Assembly: GCA_029863275.1 (NCBI GenBank)
Contig: JAOTVS010000002.1
Span: 1-64,000 of the forward strand
Origin: Candidatus Nitrosopumilus sp.
GTDB taxonomy: Archaea > Thermoproteota > Nitrososphaeria > Nitrososphaerales > Nitrosopumilaceae
Direction: 5' to 3'
DNA: 64,000 nucleotides
The notes beneath the pieces are model-generated. The model saw only the letters and a program-made list of their open reading frames with translations. It did no database searches and was not told the DNA's origin. Of the stretch, positions 35,159-44,637 are shown in pieces. Position numbers and translations under genes: made by a program. Every line of letters starts with the position of its first letter. Within the stretch, counting starts at the first letter, position 1.

Positions 35159-35273
35159 GATCTAAATTCCAAATAATAGTTATTCGATACCTAATTTTTG
35201 GTAATTGATAATTTTACATTTTTTAAGATAAAAAATATGATAGTTTTTATTGTACTCTTTCAGTCCACAGAAT

Positions 35274-35438
35274 ATGGCAAAACTAAGATGCTCAGATTAT
35301 GGTTTTGAATGTGATTTTGTAAGCGAAGGTGAAATGGAGGATGTTATTGTAGAATTTGGAGGTCATACTAATGAAGAACATGGTATTGATTACTCAAAAG
35401 AGGCTTTGATGCAGTTTATCATTCGACAAAAAAATTAG
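35274..35438 (+). CDS. DUF1059 family small protein
   Basis: 54 aa from ATG 35274; the track's start at 35250 adds eight unlikely residues. It matches the DUF1059 pattern MAKLRCSDYGFECDFVSEG...EDVIVEFGGHTNEEHGIDYSKEALMQFI, with two Cys near the N-terminus and a His-rich centre. The function of the family is unknown; a metal-binding or redox role is sometimes guessed. It sits alone between hemA and the second reductase. Confidence 0.8.
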   Translation: MAKLRCSDYGFECDFVSEGEMEDVIVEFGGHTNEEHGIDYSKEALMQFIIRQKN

Positions 35439-35485
35439 ATAAATTATTAAGATTTATTATATTTGGAATTGTTTTTAAGATTTTT

Positions 35486-36328
35486 TTATCCGTATGATTC
35501 GTATCTGATTTCATAACTCCCGTCGTCACGTTTGTCATCCTTTGTTACAAATCCACGTGCTTGTGTATTTTCAATAACACCATCTATGGTTCCTTGATAT
35601 CCACAAATGTAGATATAGGTATTTTCAGGAGTGCACTTTTCACCTACAAGTTCGTCTAATGGCGACAAACCATTTTTACCTTCTTTGAAAAATGATTCAA
35701 CTCTACCTACATGACCACTCCACGAACGATTAAAAAATTCCTTGGGTCTACTAATTGCTGCTCGATATTTAAAGTTCCATTGATCTTTCCCTCTCCTTTT
35801 ACTCTCATCCTCCAGATCTGTAAGCAATCTTCTATAGCTTAATTCATCCACATAGCTTGCTCCGTGCAAAACTATCAATTCACGTTTATCACCTACATCA
35901 TGCAAATGATTAGCATAAGCAATAAAGGGTGCAAGACCAGTACCTCCACCTACACAAACGATTCTCCTCATATCTTTTTCTCCATTGGGAAGCTTTTCAT
36001 TAATCAACAAAGCATTTCCAGTAGGTAGACCTAATTTTACTTCATCACCAACACTTGCATGAAAAAGCATAGTTGTAACACGGCCCGGTAATGGATTTCT
36101 CACCCATCTAATTACAAATTCAAAATATTCCTTGTTCTCAGGATGTGATGCAATTGAATATGCTCTTCTTACTAGTTTATAATTTTCAGTAGGAACAATT
36201 ACGCCAATTGTGAGAAATTGACCAGTTATGTAATTTGGCATACCTTCATCTGGAAGTATTCTGATTACTACAAGATCTTCTTTTAATAATTGAGTGTAAA
36301 CTACTTTGGCTTTCATCTCAGAAACCAT
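35486..36328 (-). CDS. FAD-dependent NAD(P)H-ferredoxin reductase-like protein, copy 2
   Basis: 280 aa paralogue of the protein at 14349-15194. The shared motifs are RRAYSIASHPENKEYFEFVIRWVRNPLPGR, GGGTGLAPF and VVLHGASYVDELSYRRLLTDLEDE-like segments. The C-terminus YICGYQGTIDGVIENTQARG...YESYG keeps the FPR-type tail but has one Cys where copy 1 has a CC pair. Same proposed role: exchange of electrons between ferredoxin and NAD(P)H. It begins at ATG 36328 and is divergent from the carboxylase operon 160 bases away. Confidence 0.88.
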   Translation of the reverse strand: MVSEMKAKVVYTQLLKEDLVVIRILPDEGMPNYITGQFLTIGVIVPTENYKLVRRAYSIASHPENKEYFEFVIRWVRNPLPGRVTTMLFHASVGDEVKLGLPTGNALLINEKLPNGEKDMRRIVCVGGGTGLAPFIAYANHLHDVGDKRELIVLHGASYVDELSYRRLLTDLEDESKRRGKDQWNFKYRAAISRPKEFFNRSWSGHVGRVESFFKEGKNGLSPLDELVGEKCTPENTYIYICGYQGTIDGVIENTQARGFVTKDDKRDDGSYEIRYESYG

Positions 36329-36488
36329 ATACTATAATTCGACGTTACTTTAGTTAAATGTATTTCTGTAACTTTAATCCCATTTTTTTAAAATCGATAA
36401 AATTACTAATTTTTTTAAATTTTAAATACAATAGTTTTTGCCAAATCTCAACTAAATTAATAAGTAGTTGGTATTCCTAGATAGGAAG

Positions 36489-38036
36489 ATGCACTCTGAA
36501 AAAATAGAGGGATTTTCGAAGAGAAAACAAACATCGTTACAGGGAGGAGGGCAGGATCGTATTCACGCTCAACATGAAAAGGGTAAACTTACCGCTCGAG
36601 AGAGAATAGATCTTCTATTAGATGAAGGAACTTTTACCGAAATAGATCCTCTAACTACTCACCATTATCATGAATATGATATGCAAAAAAAGAAATTTTT
36701 TACCGATGGAGTAGTTGGAGGATATGGATTGGTAAATGGCAGACAAACTTTTGTGTTTGCATATGATTTCACAGTCCTTGGAGGTACACTAAGTAAGATG
36801 GGAGCTCAAAAAATTACTAAACTAACTGAACATGCCCTCAAAACCGGATGTCCAATTATTGGAATAATGGATTCGGGTGGTGCTAGAATTCAAGAAGGGA
36901 TTATGAGTCTTGATGGATTTGCAGATATCTTTTATTACAATCAATTAGCTTCAGGAGTAATTCCTCAAATTACTGCAAGTATTGGTCCTTCGGCAGGCGG
37001 TGCAGTTTACTCTCCTGCGATGACAGACTTTGTAATTATGGTTGAAAAAATTGGAACTATGTTTGTTACAGGACCTGATGTGGTCAAAACTGTTTTAGGT
37101 GAAGAAATTTCATTTGAAGATCTTGGTGGAGCGATAACTCATGGTACAAAAAGCGGAGTTGCTCACTTTGTAGCAAAAAATGAGTACGAATGTATGGATT
37201 ACCTAAAAAAACTACTTTCATATCTACCCCAAAATAATACAGAAGAACCACCTAAAGTTACAACTGATGATGATCCAAATAGATTAGATCACAATTTGAT
37301 AAACATTATCCCTGAAAACCCTGTACAACCTTATGACATGAAAGAAATCATAAATTCAATTGTAGATAACCATGAATTCTTTGAAGTTCATGAATTGTTT
37401 GCCCCAAACATTGTAGTTGGATATGGAAGAATGAATGGAAAAGTTGTTGGATTTATTGCAAACAATCCCATGTATCTTGCAGGGGCACTCGATATTGATT
37501 CATCAAGTAAAGCCGCACGCTTTATCAGATTTTGTGATGCATTTAATATTCCACTTATAACTCTAGTAGACACTCCTGGATACATGCCAGGATCAAATCA
37601 AGAACATAATGGAATAATTAGACATGGAAGTAAACTACTTTATGCATATTGTGAAGCAACTGTTCCAAGAATTACTCTAGTTATCGGTAAAGCTTATGGC
37701 GGGGCTTACATTGCAATGGGAAGTAAAAATCTTAGAACTGATATTAATTACGCATGGCCAACTGCCAGATGTGCAGTTTTGGGAGGAGAAGCTGCGGTAA
37801 AAATTATGTATAGAAAAGATCTGCAAGATTCCAAAGATTCAGAATCTCTCAAAAAACAATTAATCGATGAATTTGCAGAAAAATTTGAAAATCCCTACGT
37901 TGCAGCATCTCATGGAACTGTAGATAATGTAATTGATCCAGCTGAAACAAGACCTATGTTGATAAAAGCACTTGAAATGCTTGAAAACAAACGAGAAAAA
38001 CAACTTCCAAGAAAACATGGAAACATCAATTTATGA
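36489..38036 (+). CDS. Acyl-CoA carboxylase carboxyltransferase subunit (acetyl/propionyl-CoA)
   Basis: Biotin-dependent carboxyltransferase that carboxylates acetyl-CoA or propionyl-CoA, 515 aa from ATG 36489 (the TTG in the track adds seven residues). It has the N-terminal RIHAQHEKGKLTARERIDLLLDEGTF signature, the oxyanion loops ASIGPSAGGAVYSPAMTDF near 175 and VIGKAYGGAYIAMGSK near 400, and two crotonase-type halves. With the next two genes it forms the complete enzyme. In archaea of this type the enzyme feeds the 3HP/4HB cycle. TATA candidates lie upstream. Confidence 0.95.
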   Translation: MHSEKIEGFSKRKQTSLQGGGQDRIHAQHEKGKLTARERIDLLLDEGTFTEIDPLTTHHYHEYDMQKKKFFTDGVVGGYGLVNGRQTFVFAYDFTVLGGTLSKMGAQKITKLTEHALKTGCPIIGIMDSGGARIQEGIMSLDGFADIFYYNQLASGVIPQITASIGPSAGGAVYSPAMTDFVIMVEKIGTMFVTGPDVVKTVLGEEISFEDLGGAITHGTKSGVAHFVAKNEYECMDYLKKLLSYLPQNNTEEPPKVTTDDDPNRLDHNLINIIPENPVQPYDMKEIINSIVDNHEFFEVHELFAPNIVVGYGRMNGKVVGFIANNPMYLAGALDIDSSSKAARFIRFCDAFNIPLITLVDTPGYMPGSNQEHNGIIRHGSKLLYAYCEATVPRITLVIGKAYGGAYIAMGSKNLRTDINYAWPTARCAVLGGEAAVKIMYRKDLQDSKDSESLKKQLIDEFAEKFENPYVAASHGTVDNVIDPAETRPMLIKALEMLENKREKQLPRKHGNINL

Positions 38037-38042
38037 TTTAAT

Positions 38043-39530
38043 ATGATTGAAAAAGTACTTATTGCAAACAGAGGAGAAATTGCTTTACGCGTAATTAGAA
38101 CATGTAAACGCCTTGGAATAAAAACAGTTGCAGTCTATTCTGATGAAGACAGAAATTCTTTACACGTAAAACAAGCTACTGAGGCATATTATATTGGAGA
38201 AGCAGCCCCCGCAAAATCATATCTAAACCAAGAAAAAATTCTTGATGTAATTTTATCCTCAGGTACTGATGCTGTTCATCCAGGTTATGGATTTCTTTCA
38301 GAAAATGATGACTTTGCAAGACTGTGTGAAAACAATAAAATCAATTTCATTGGCCCATCTGCAGATTCAATGAATCTTTGTGGAGATAAAATGAAATGCA
38401 AAGATGCAATGTTGAAAGCTGATGTTCCTACGGTACCTGGCAGTCCTGGATTAGTAAAGGATGCTGATGATGCAGAAAAAATTGCAAACCAAATTGGGTA
38501 TCCTGTAATGTTAAAATCAGTTTATGGTGGTGGCGGTCGTGGAATCCGAATAGTGACAAATGATAAAGAATTACGTGAAGGGTATGAATCAGTTACAGGA
38601 GAATCAATTGCCGCTGTAGGAAAATCTGCAATTCTTGTAGAAAAATTCCTGGAAAAAACAAGACATATTGAATATCAAATGGCCAGAGATAAACATGGAA
38701 ATAGTCTTCACATTTTTGAAAGAGAATGTTCTATCCAAAGACGAAATCAAAAGTTAATTGAACAAACTCCTTCACCTGTAGTTGATGAAGAAACAAGGGC
38801 TCGTATAGGGGAAATAGTTTGTAGAGCTGCTGATGCCGTTGATTATACGAACCTAGGGACTGCTGAATTTCTCCGAGCTGATAATGGAGAATTTTACTTT
38901 ATTGAAATTAATGCAAGATTACAAGTTGAGCACCCAATTACAGAACTTGTTTCAGGGTTGGATTTGGTCAAATTACAGATAGATATTGCAAATGGAGAAC
39001 CAATTCCATTCAAACAAAGCGACCTAAAAATGAACGGTTATGCCATAGAGTGTAGAATCAACGCAGAAGATACCTTTTTTGATTTTGCTCCTTCTACAGG
39101 TCCTGTTCCAGATGTAACAATTCCTGCAGGACCAAGTGTTAGATGTGATACTTATCTATATTCTGGATGCACGGTTTCTCCATTTTATGATTCTCTAATG
39201 GCAAAACTTTGCACTTGGGGTCAAACATTTGAAGAATCCAGAACTCGAATGCTGACAGCTTTAAATGATTTTTACATTCAAGGAGTAGAAACTTCAATTC
39301 CTCTCTACAAAACAATTCTAAATTCAGATGAATACAAAAAGGGCGAACTATCAACTGATTTTCTTAAACGTTATGGTATGATTGATAGACTGACTGACGA
39401 TCTTAAAAAAGAAAAAGAAGAGAAAAGTGAAGCTGCTTTAGCGGCTGCAATAATTTATTCTGAATATTTTAAGAGCCGAATACAAAACTCTTCAGATAAT
39501 TATTCCAATTGGAAAAATAAATTAGGTTGA
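38043..39530 (+). CDS. accC: Biotin carboxylase subunit
   Basis: ATP-grasp enzyme that carboxylates biotin on the carrier protein using bicarbonate, 495 aa. It has ANRGEIALRVIR at the N-terminus, HPGYGFLSEN near residue 80, the Gly-rich ATP loop VYGGGGRGIRIV near 160, and the catalytic EINARLQVEHPITE near 297. The ATG follows the carboxyltransferase stop by six bases and the BCCP gene follows by six bases, so this is one operon. The C-terminal DLKKEKEEKSEAALAAAI helix may contact other subunits. Confidence 0.96.
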   Translation: MIEKVLIANRGEIALRVIRTCKRLGIKTVAVYSDEDRNSLHVKQATEAYYIGEAAPAKSYLNQEKILDVILSSGTDAVHPGYGFLSENDDFARLCENNKINFIGPSADSMNLCGDKMKCKDAMLKADVPTVPGSPGLVKDADDAEKIANQIGYPVMLKSVYGGGGRGIRIVTNDKELREGYESVTGESIAAVGKSAILVEKFLEKTRHIEYQMARDKHGNSLHIFERECSIQRRNQKLIEQTPSPVVDEETRARIGEIVCRAADAVDYTNLGTAEFLRADNGEFYFIEINARLQVEHPITELVSGLDLVKLQIDIANGEPIPFKQSDLKMNGYAIECRINAEDTFFDFAPSTGPVPDVTIPAGPSVRCDTYLYSGCTVSPFYDSLMAKLCTWGQTFEESRTRMLTALNDFYIQGVETSIPLYKTILNSDEYKKGELSTDFLKRYGMIDRLTDDLKKEKEEKSEAALAAAIIYSEYFKSRIQNSSDNYSNWKNKLG

Positions 39531-39536
39531 TGATTT

Positions 39537-40049
39537 ATGAATTACAAAATACAAGACATTGAAAAATCCTTTGAGGGAAAAATTGTGGAAAATCTTGGCA
39601 ATAATGAATATGTGATTAAAATTAATGATGATGACCACACATTGAAAATTCTAAATATGAACTCAAAAGGAATTGAATTTATTTTAGATCAAAAATATCA
39701 CAGAGCAAAATATCTTGAACAATCCACCAACGAAATGAGTCTTGTGATAGATAATACTCCAATTACGCTAAATACAAATACACATCTTGATGAAGTTGTA
39801 TACAAAGTCACAGGAGGAGCAAGTGCTGGTGATTCACAATTATCTCTGAAAAGTCAAATTCCTGGAAAGGTGATATCAATTGCAGTAGTTGAAGGAGATT
39901 CTATAAAGAAAGGAGATGTCATTTGTACTTTAGAGTCCATGAAAATGCAAGTAGGGGTTAAAGCACACAAAGATGGTTCTGTAAAATCAATAAAAGTTAA
40001 AGAAGGCTCAACAGTGGCAAAAGGCGATATCGTAGCAGATATTGAATAA
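39537..40049 (+). CDS. Biotin carboxyl carrier protein
   Basis: Carries biotin between the carboxylase and carboxyltransferase, 170 aa. The biotinylation motif is ESMKM near residue 136 in CTLESMKMQVGVKAH, with the expected strands GKVISIAVVEGDSIKKGD before and GSTVAKGDIVADI after. The usual Ala of AMKM is Ser, which many acyl-CoA carboxylases share. The N-terminal 90 residues form a separate beta-rich region. It completes the acyl-CoA carboxylase operon and ends just before convergent prxQ. Confidence 0.94.
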   Translation: MNYKIQDIEKSFEGKIVENLGNNEYVIKINDDDHTLKILNMNSKGIEFILDQKYHRAKYLEQSTNEMSLVIDNTPITLNTNTHLDEVVYKVTGGASAGDSQLSLKSQIPGKVISIAVVEGDSIKKGDVICTLESMKMQVGVKAHKDGSVKSIKVKEGSTVAKGDIVADIE

Positions 40050-40055
40050 AATTTT

Positions 40056-40520
40056 TTATTTTAAGAAATTTTTAATTTCTTCATAATTTGGTTCTTTTAA
40101 TGGATCCTCTGAAATCCATTTGTAACCAATTTTTCCATCTTCCATAATTACAAAAACAGATCGTTTTGCAGCGTTGTAATCTTTGATGTGAAGTAAATCT
40201 TGCATTAATACATCATAGTCACGAATTGTTTTACTATTGTAATCTGCTAATAACGGAAATTTGAAGTTGTGTTTTTCTGCAAATGCTTTATTGGCAAATG
40301 GACCATCATTACTAATTGATATGATTTGAGCACCTAGATCTGATATTTCTTGCCAAGAGTCTCTAAAGGTGCACAATTCAGCTTCACAAACCGGGGAACT
40401 TGCAGCAACTATGAAAGATAATACAATTTTCTTCCCTTTGAATTCATCCAAAGTACGCATCTTTAGATCAGTATCTGGAAGTTCAAAATTGGGAGCTGTA
40501 TCTCCAATATTCAATGACAT
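40056..40520 (-). CDS. Thioredoxin-dependent peroxiredoxin, PrxQ/Bcp type
   Basis: 154 aa peroxidase that reduces H2O2 and organic peroxides. It has the N-terminal GDTAPNFELPDTD, LSFIVAASSPVCEAELCTFRD with the peroxidatic Cys (SSPVC) and a resolving Cys five residues on (CEAELC), as in PrxQ/Bcp. The expected Thr-Pro-x-Cys motif is here SPVC. A helpful role in ammonia oxidisers would be protection from reactive oxygen. It is convergent with BCCP (six bases) and divergent from nuoA. Confidence 0.9.
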   Translation of the reverse strand: MSLNIGDTAPNFELPDTDLKMRTLDEFKGKKIVLSFIVAASSPVCEAELCTFRDSWQEISDLGAQIISISNDGPFANKAFAEKHNFKFPLLADYNSKTIRDYDVLMQDLLHIKDYNAAKRSVFVIMEDGKIGYKWISEDPLKEPNYEEIKNFLK

Positions 40521-40601
40521 AATCCATTTTGGAGGTTATCCTATAAAGTACTTTACCAAGACTTGAGTAAAAAAATCAGATCCAAAAAAAATGTGCATAC
40601 C

Positions 40602-40610
40602 TTTTTATAC
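40602..40610 (+). promoter_or_regulatory. TATA box of the nuo operon
   Basis: TTTTTATAC is centred about 28 bases before the TTG start of nuoA (40634) and lies in the divergent gap to prxQ. The spacing fits a short-leader transcript for the entire eleven-gene operon. Confidence 0.55.
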
Positions 40611-40633
40611 AAAAACTTGGGTTCAAAGCTAAA

Positions 40634-41008
40634 TTGGTCGGGGAATTAGCGGGCAATTATAGTACCGTTGTGTTGATGTTTGGATTTGCAGTAGTTGCAA
40701 TGGCACCTGCTCTGGTAATTTCAAGGATGATTTCTCCAAGAAAAAGAAGCAATCCAGTAAAATTTTTACCAATGGAATGTGGTCAAGTCCCAACAGGTGA
40801 AGGACGAACTCACTTTATGATGCAATATTATGCATACATTTTGATGTTTGTAGTTTTTGATGTAGTTGCAATTTTTCTTTATGCATGGGGAAGTACTATT
40901 TTATACCTTCCAAAAGAGGCTACTCTCCCTATTATTGGATTTTTAGCTATAATATTTTCTGCAATGGCTTTCGCTTTATACCAGTCTGGGAGGAGAAACA
41001 TTTGGTAG
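40634..41008 (+). CDS. nuoA: Complex I subunit NuoA
   Basis: Membrane subunit A of NADH-quinone oxidoreductase-type complex I, 124 aa with three hydrophobic spans. The loop FLPMECGQVPTGEGRTHF matches the family signature with its Cys near the quinone site. The start must be TTG 40634: no ATG is in frame before the first helix. It is the first gene of the nuoA-B-C-D-H-I-J-K-M-L-N cluster and is preceded by a TATA box. Confidence 0.93.
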   Translation: MVGELAGNYSTVVLMFGFAVVAMAPALVISRMISPRKRSNPVKFLPMECGQVPTGEGRTHFMMQYYAYILMFVVFDVVAIFLYAWGSTILYLPKEATLPIIGFLAIIFSAMAFALYQSGRRNIW

Positions 41009-41048
41009 TTTTTTATACTAATCAGATTTATTGTCGTGAGGGATTAAA

Positions 41049-41573
41049 TTGCTAAAAGATCTGATAACTCCACAAAATGCTAATGTGTTTGTAGGAAAAT
41101 TAGGGGATATTTTAGAGAAAGCAATTGACAAACCTTTAGGTTATGCAATCAATTGGGGAAGAATTTGGTCCCTATGGCCCGTACACATTGAAACAGCCTG
41201 TTGTAGTGTAGAGTTTGGAGCTGCATCTAGTCCAAGATATGACGTTGAGCGATTTGGTATCATTGAAGCATTTGGATCATTAAGACAATGTGATCTAGTT
41301 GTGGTTCAAGGAACCATCACCAGAAAGATGGCACCACGGTTACGTTTAGTTTATGATCAAATGCCAGAACCAAAATATGTAATTGCAATGGGGGCTTGTG
41401 CCATTACTGGCGGATTATATTTTGATTCATACAATGTTCTTCCAGGCATTGATGGCATCTTACCAGTAGATGTGTATGTTCCAGGTTGTCCACCTAGACC
41501 TGAAACTCTTATTCAAGGATGTATGTTACTACAAGAAAAAATCAAGAGGATGAAGGCTAGGAAGTTTGTATAA
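41049..41573 (+). CDS. nuoB: Complex I subunit NuoB
   Basis: Holds the terminal N2 [4Fe-4S] cluster that hands electrons to quinone, 174 aa. The cluster ligands are in PVHIETACCSVEFGA (CC pair), VVVQGTITRKM, MGACAITGG and VPGCPPRPETLIQG. Start is TTG 41049. The next gene starts on the last base of its stop, so translation is coupled. Confidence 0.95.
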   Translation: MLKDLITPQNANVFVGKLGDILEKAIDKPLGYAINWGRIWSLWPVHIETACCSVEFGAASSPRYDVERFGIIEAFGSLRQCDLVVVQGTITRKMAPRLRLVYDQMPEPKYVIAMGACAITGGLYFDSYNVLPGIDGILPVDVYVPGCPPRPETLIQGCMLLQEKIKRMKARKFV

Positions 41574-42199
41574 TGAGTTCAGAAAAAGAAACAGTTGAAA
41601 AAAAAACAGAAGACTCTAAACCAAGTAGCGCTCAAGCGCCTGAAAAACCAATTCCCACAAAAAAACCTACTCCTACAAAAACATCACCAAAGGAGGAAGT
41701 GGAATTACCTGCCTTTGAAAAAGGAATCGCAGATAAAATCATTGAAAATTTTGGCGAAAAAACCACTCTTACTTTTGTAAAACCAGATAGAGTAGGAATT
41801 AAAGTTACTCGAGAGGCAATTCATGAAGTTGCTGAATTTGCAAGAGATGTTCTAAATTATGATCATGTCGATTCTGTTGCAGGAGTGGATTATCCTGCAG
41901 ACAAAGAAATTGAGGTAGTTTATCATTTGAGTTCTTATACTGATCCGACACTAGATAGACAAATTCTCGAATTGGCAACCCGAGCACAGAGAGAAGATGA
42001 TCCAATTCCAGGTAATGATGCAACAAAATTACCTAGTCTTAGAGATATATTCTACAGCGTAGAATTTCACGAAAGGGAAGTTTTTGAAATGTTAGGTGTT
42101 TACTTTGAAGGTCATCCAGATAACAGACGATTACTTTTGCCTGAAGATTGGGCAGATTTACCACCATTAAGAAAAGACTTTAGGAATAAGGGTAGATAG
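41573..42199 (+). CDS. nuoC: Complex I subunit NuoC
   Basis: Peripheral-arm subunit that packs against NuoD, 208 aa. The first 45 residues are a Pro, Lys and Thr rich, probably disordered extension not seen in bacterial NuoC. The conserved part includes DHVDSVAGVDYPADKEIEVVYHLSSY, and the signature EREVFEMLGVYFEGHPDNRRLLLPEDW near 170-196. The ATG overlaps the nuoB stop by one base; nuoD follows after two bases. Confidence 0.94.
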   Translation: MSSEKETVEKKTEDSKPSSAQAPEKPIPTKKPTPTKTSPKEEVELPAFEKGIADKIIENFGEKTTLTFVKPDRVGIKVTREAIHEVAEFARDVLNYDHVDSVAGVDYPADKEIEVVYHLSSYTDPTLDRQILELATRAQREDDPIPGNDATKLPSLRDIFYSVEFHEREVFEMLGVYFEGHPDNRRLLLPEDWADLPPLRKDFRNKGR

Positions 42200-42201
42200 A
42201 A

Positions 42202-43338
42202 ATGAGTACACCAACACTACCACCAGGATTGGCAATTCAAAAAGCTGATGAAAGAATTATGACTCTCAATGTTGGACCACAACATCCTGGTTCTGGCCAT
42301 ATGAGAATAGTTGTTCAAATCGATGGTGATTATATCGTTGCATGTGATCCTGATCCAGGTTATGTCCACCGTGGTGAAGAAAAGATGGCAGAGTATAGAA
42401 ATTATGTTCTAAACATACCTCACTTAGAAAGACCAGTAATCCATGATTCTTGTAATATCTTATATCCTTACGTTTTAGGTGTTGAGGAACTACTTGGTCT
42501 TGAAATTACCGAACGGGCAAAATATGTCCGAGTAATTGCAGCTGAATTGAATCGATGTGTTTACACAATGTATTGGCTTGCAATTTATGGAATATTTCTG
42601 GGTCATTCTACAATGTTTATGTGGCCTGCAGGGGATCGTGAACTCTTAATTGATCTTTTAGAGAAAATGACTGGTGCAAGAGTTACCCACTCTTATTTTA
42701 TCCCAGGAGGTATTAGAAATGACTTGCCTGCAAACTTTGAAGATGTTTGTTTACGACAAGTAAATTACTTTGAAAAAAGAATAAAAGAGTATGCCGATGT
42801 TTTTTATGATAACCCAATTCTAATTTCAAGGACTGAAAAAACGGGAGTACTCTCAAGAGAAGATGCTATAAGATTAGGTACCACAGGCTCAGTGCTTAGA
42901 GCAAGTGGAGTTGATTATGATGTTAGAAAGAAAGAACCATATGATGTCTATGATGAATTAGATTTTCAAACTAATGTGATGAAAAGTGGAGATTCCTATG
43001 CTAGATCAAGAATTCCATGGCTTGACATGATGGAGAGTTGTAGGATAATCCGAGATGCATTGCAAAAAATGCCAAAATCAGGTTCTGTTAGAGTTAAACT
43101 AAAACCAAATCCTAAAGGAGGAATTGATTCAGTTTACAAACGAATAGAATCAGGTAGAGGTGCATTGGGGTGTTATATCGTTTCAGATAAAAAACCCGAA
43201 CCCTATAGAGTAAAACTAAGTGTCCCATCCTTTAGAAATCTAATTGCATTACCACATTTACTTATCGGAGAAAAACTTGGAAACATGCCTTCAATATATT
43301 GGAGTCTTAATTATTGGCCGGTGGAGGCAGACCGATAA
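42202..43338 (+). CDS. nuoD: Complex I subunit NuoD
   Basis: 49-kDa-type subunit forming the quinone pocket with NuoB, 378 aa. It has TLNVGPQHPGSGHMR with the conserved His near residue 30, DPDPGYVHRGEEKMAE, and the C-terminal SVPSFRNLIALPHLLIGEKLGNMPSIYWSLNYWPVEADR, which ends in the expected D-R. There is no fused NuoC domain. It directly abuts nuoH with no gap. The sequence is clearly the archaeal Fpo/Nuo type. Confidence 0.96.
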   Translation: MSTPTLPPGLAIQKADERIMTLNVGPQHPGSGHMRIVVQIDGDYIVACDPDPGYVHRGEEKMAEYRNYVLNIPHLERPVIHDSCNILYPYVLGVEELLGLEITERAKYVRVIAAELNRCVYTMYWLAIYGIFLGHSTMFMWPAGDRELLIDLLEKMTGARVTHSYFIPGGIRNDLPANFEDVCLRQVNYFEKRIKEYADVFYDNPILISRTEKTGVLSREDAIRLGTTGSVLRASGVDYDVRKKEPYDVYDELDFQTNVMKSGDSYARSRIPWLDMMESCRIIRDALQKMPKSGSVRVKLKPNPKGGIDSVYKRIESGRGALGCYIVSDKKPEPYRVKLSVPSFRNLIALPHLLIGEKLGNMPSIYWSLNYWPVEADR

Positions 43339-44637
43339 ATGTCAGTTATTGCACCAAATTTCAAACTAAGTGAATTTATCAAATCAATCCTAGATGTCGG
43401 ATTTTGGGGTCTTTTAATTTTCGTATTAATTGGATTTCCTGCAGCCTTTATTGTTCTTTTTTATATCGAAATGCCCGTAATCAACGGCGAATTACTTACG
43501 CCATTTCTTGCATTAACCTGGTTAGCAGATCCTTCTAGAACACTTCCTATTATCAAGGCATTCATGACCACTGATCTTTTTAGAATCGCTGCTTTTCCAG
43601 GATTTGGATTTGCAGCCTTAATTGCTGCTGGTACAATTTTTGTTGAGAGAAAAATGCTGGCAAAACTCCAGCTAAGAGTTGGTCCTTTCTACTGTGGAAA
43701 AATAGAAGGTATCTTACAATTAATGGGTGATGGTTTAAAATTAATTTCAAAGGAAATTATTATCCCGGCAAAAGCTGATAAACCGATTTTTTGGGCAGCA
43801 CCTGTTTTATTTGTTGCAACAGCTGCGGCGTTTGTTTCGTTAATACCTGTTACTCCTGGTTGGGTCGTAGCTGATGTAGATGTAGGACTTCTGGCAGTTT
43901 TTGCAGTCATTGGATTTTTCCCTATTATCACCATTTTGTCAGCCTGGGCTGCTAATAGCAAATTCCCATTCATTGGCGGAATTCGGGCCTTATTCCAAAT
44001 GGTTTCATTTGAAATTCCTTTAATACTCTCATTTCTTGGTGTTGTTATTGTAACTGGAACTTTGAATTTATCTGAAATTGCTGCTAGTCAATCCAGTTTC
44101 CCTTGGATTATATTTTTCCCAATTGGAGCAATTGTTTTCTTTATTACAATGTTAGCTGAATTAGAAAGAATTCCATTTGATTTACCTGAAGCTGAAAGTG
44201 AAATTGTAGCAGGTTGGCTTACTGAATTATCTGGTATGATGTATGGCTTGGTTCAATTAGGAACTTATCTGAAACTATATGCCTTTGCAGGTCTTTTTGT
44301 TGTAGTATTTCTTGGTGGATGGAATGGACCAATGATATGGCCGCCATTCCCAGAAGAAATTATAACAAAGGGAATTGAATTGGGACCTGTAACTGCTCAA
44401 ATCCCGGGATTACCTGTTTTCTCACAGGAGATGTTAAATGGTGCTGTCTGGTTTGTTCTTAAAACTGTTGGAGTGATATTCTTCATTCTTTTACCAAGAG
44501 GTGTATTTCCAAGAATTAGAATTGATTTGTTATTAGACTTGGGGTGGAAGAAACTAATTGGACTTGCATTCGTTAACATCTTTATAGCACTTGGCTTGCT
44601 GTATGCTGGAATCTTGGGACCTGGAGGAATATTCTAA
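43339..44637 (+). CDS. nuoH: Complex I subunit NuoH
   Basis: Heel membrane subunit that joins the quinone pocket to the antiporter-like chain, 432 aa with about nine spans. The signatures FVERKMLAKLQLRVGP near residue 96 and ELERIPFDLPEAESEIVAGW near 272 are intact. The length is longer than bacterial NuoH (about 325 aa) because of an N-terminal extension with an extra hydrophobic segment and an added loop near 350-370. The stop overlaps the nuoI start by one base. Confidence 0.95.
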   Translation: MSVIAPNFKLSEFIKSILDVGFWGLLIFVLIGFPAAFIVLFYIEMPVINGELLTPFLALTWLADPSRTLPIIKAFMTTDLFRIAAFPGFGFAALIAAGTIFVERKMLAKLQLRVGPFYCGKIEGILQLMGDGLKLISKEIIIPAKADKPIFWAAPVLFVATAAAFVSLIPVTPGWVVADVDVGLLAVFAVIGFFPIITILSAWAANSKFPFIGGIRALFQMVSFEIPLILSFLGVVIVTGTLNLSEIAASQSSFPWIIFFPIGAIVFFITMLAELERIPFDLPEAESEIVAGWLTELSGMMYGLVQLGTYLKLYAFAGLFVVVFLGGWNGPMIWPPFPEEIITKGIELGPVTAQIPGLPVFSQEMLNGAVWFVLKTVGVIFFILLPRGVFPRIRIDLLLDLGWKKLIGLAFVNIFIALGLLYAGILGPGGIF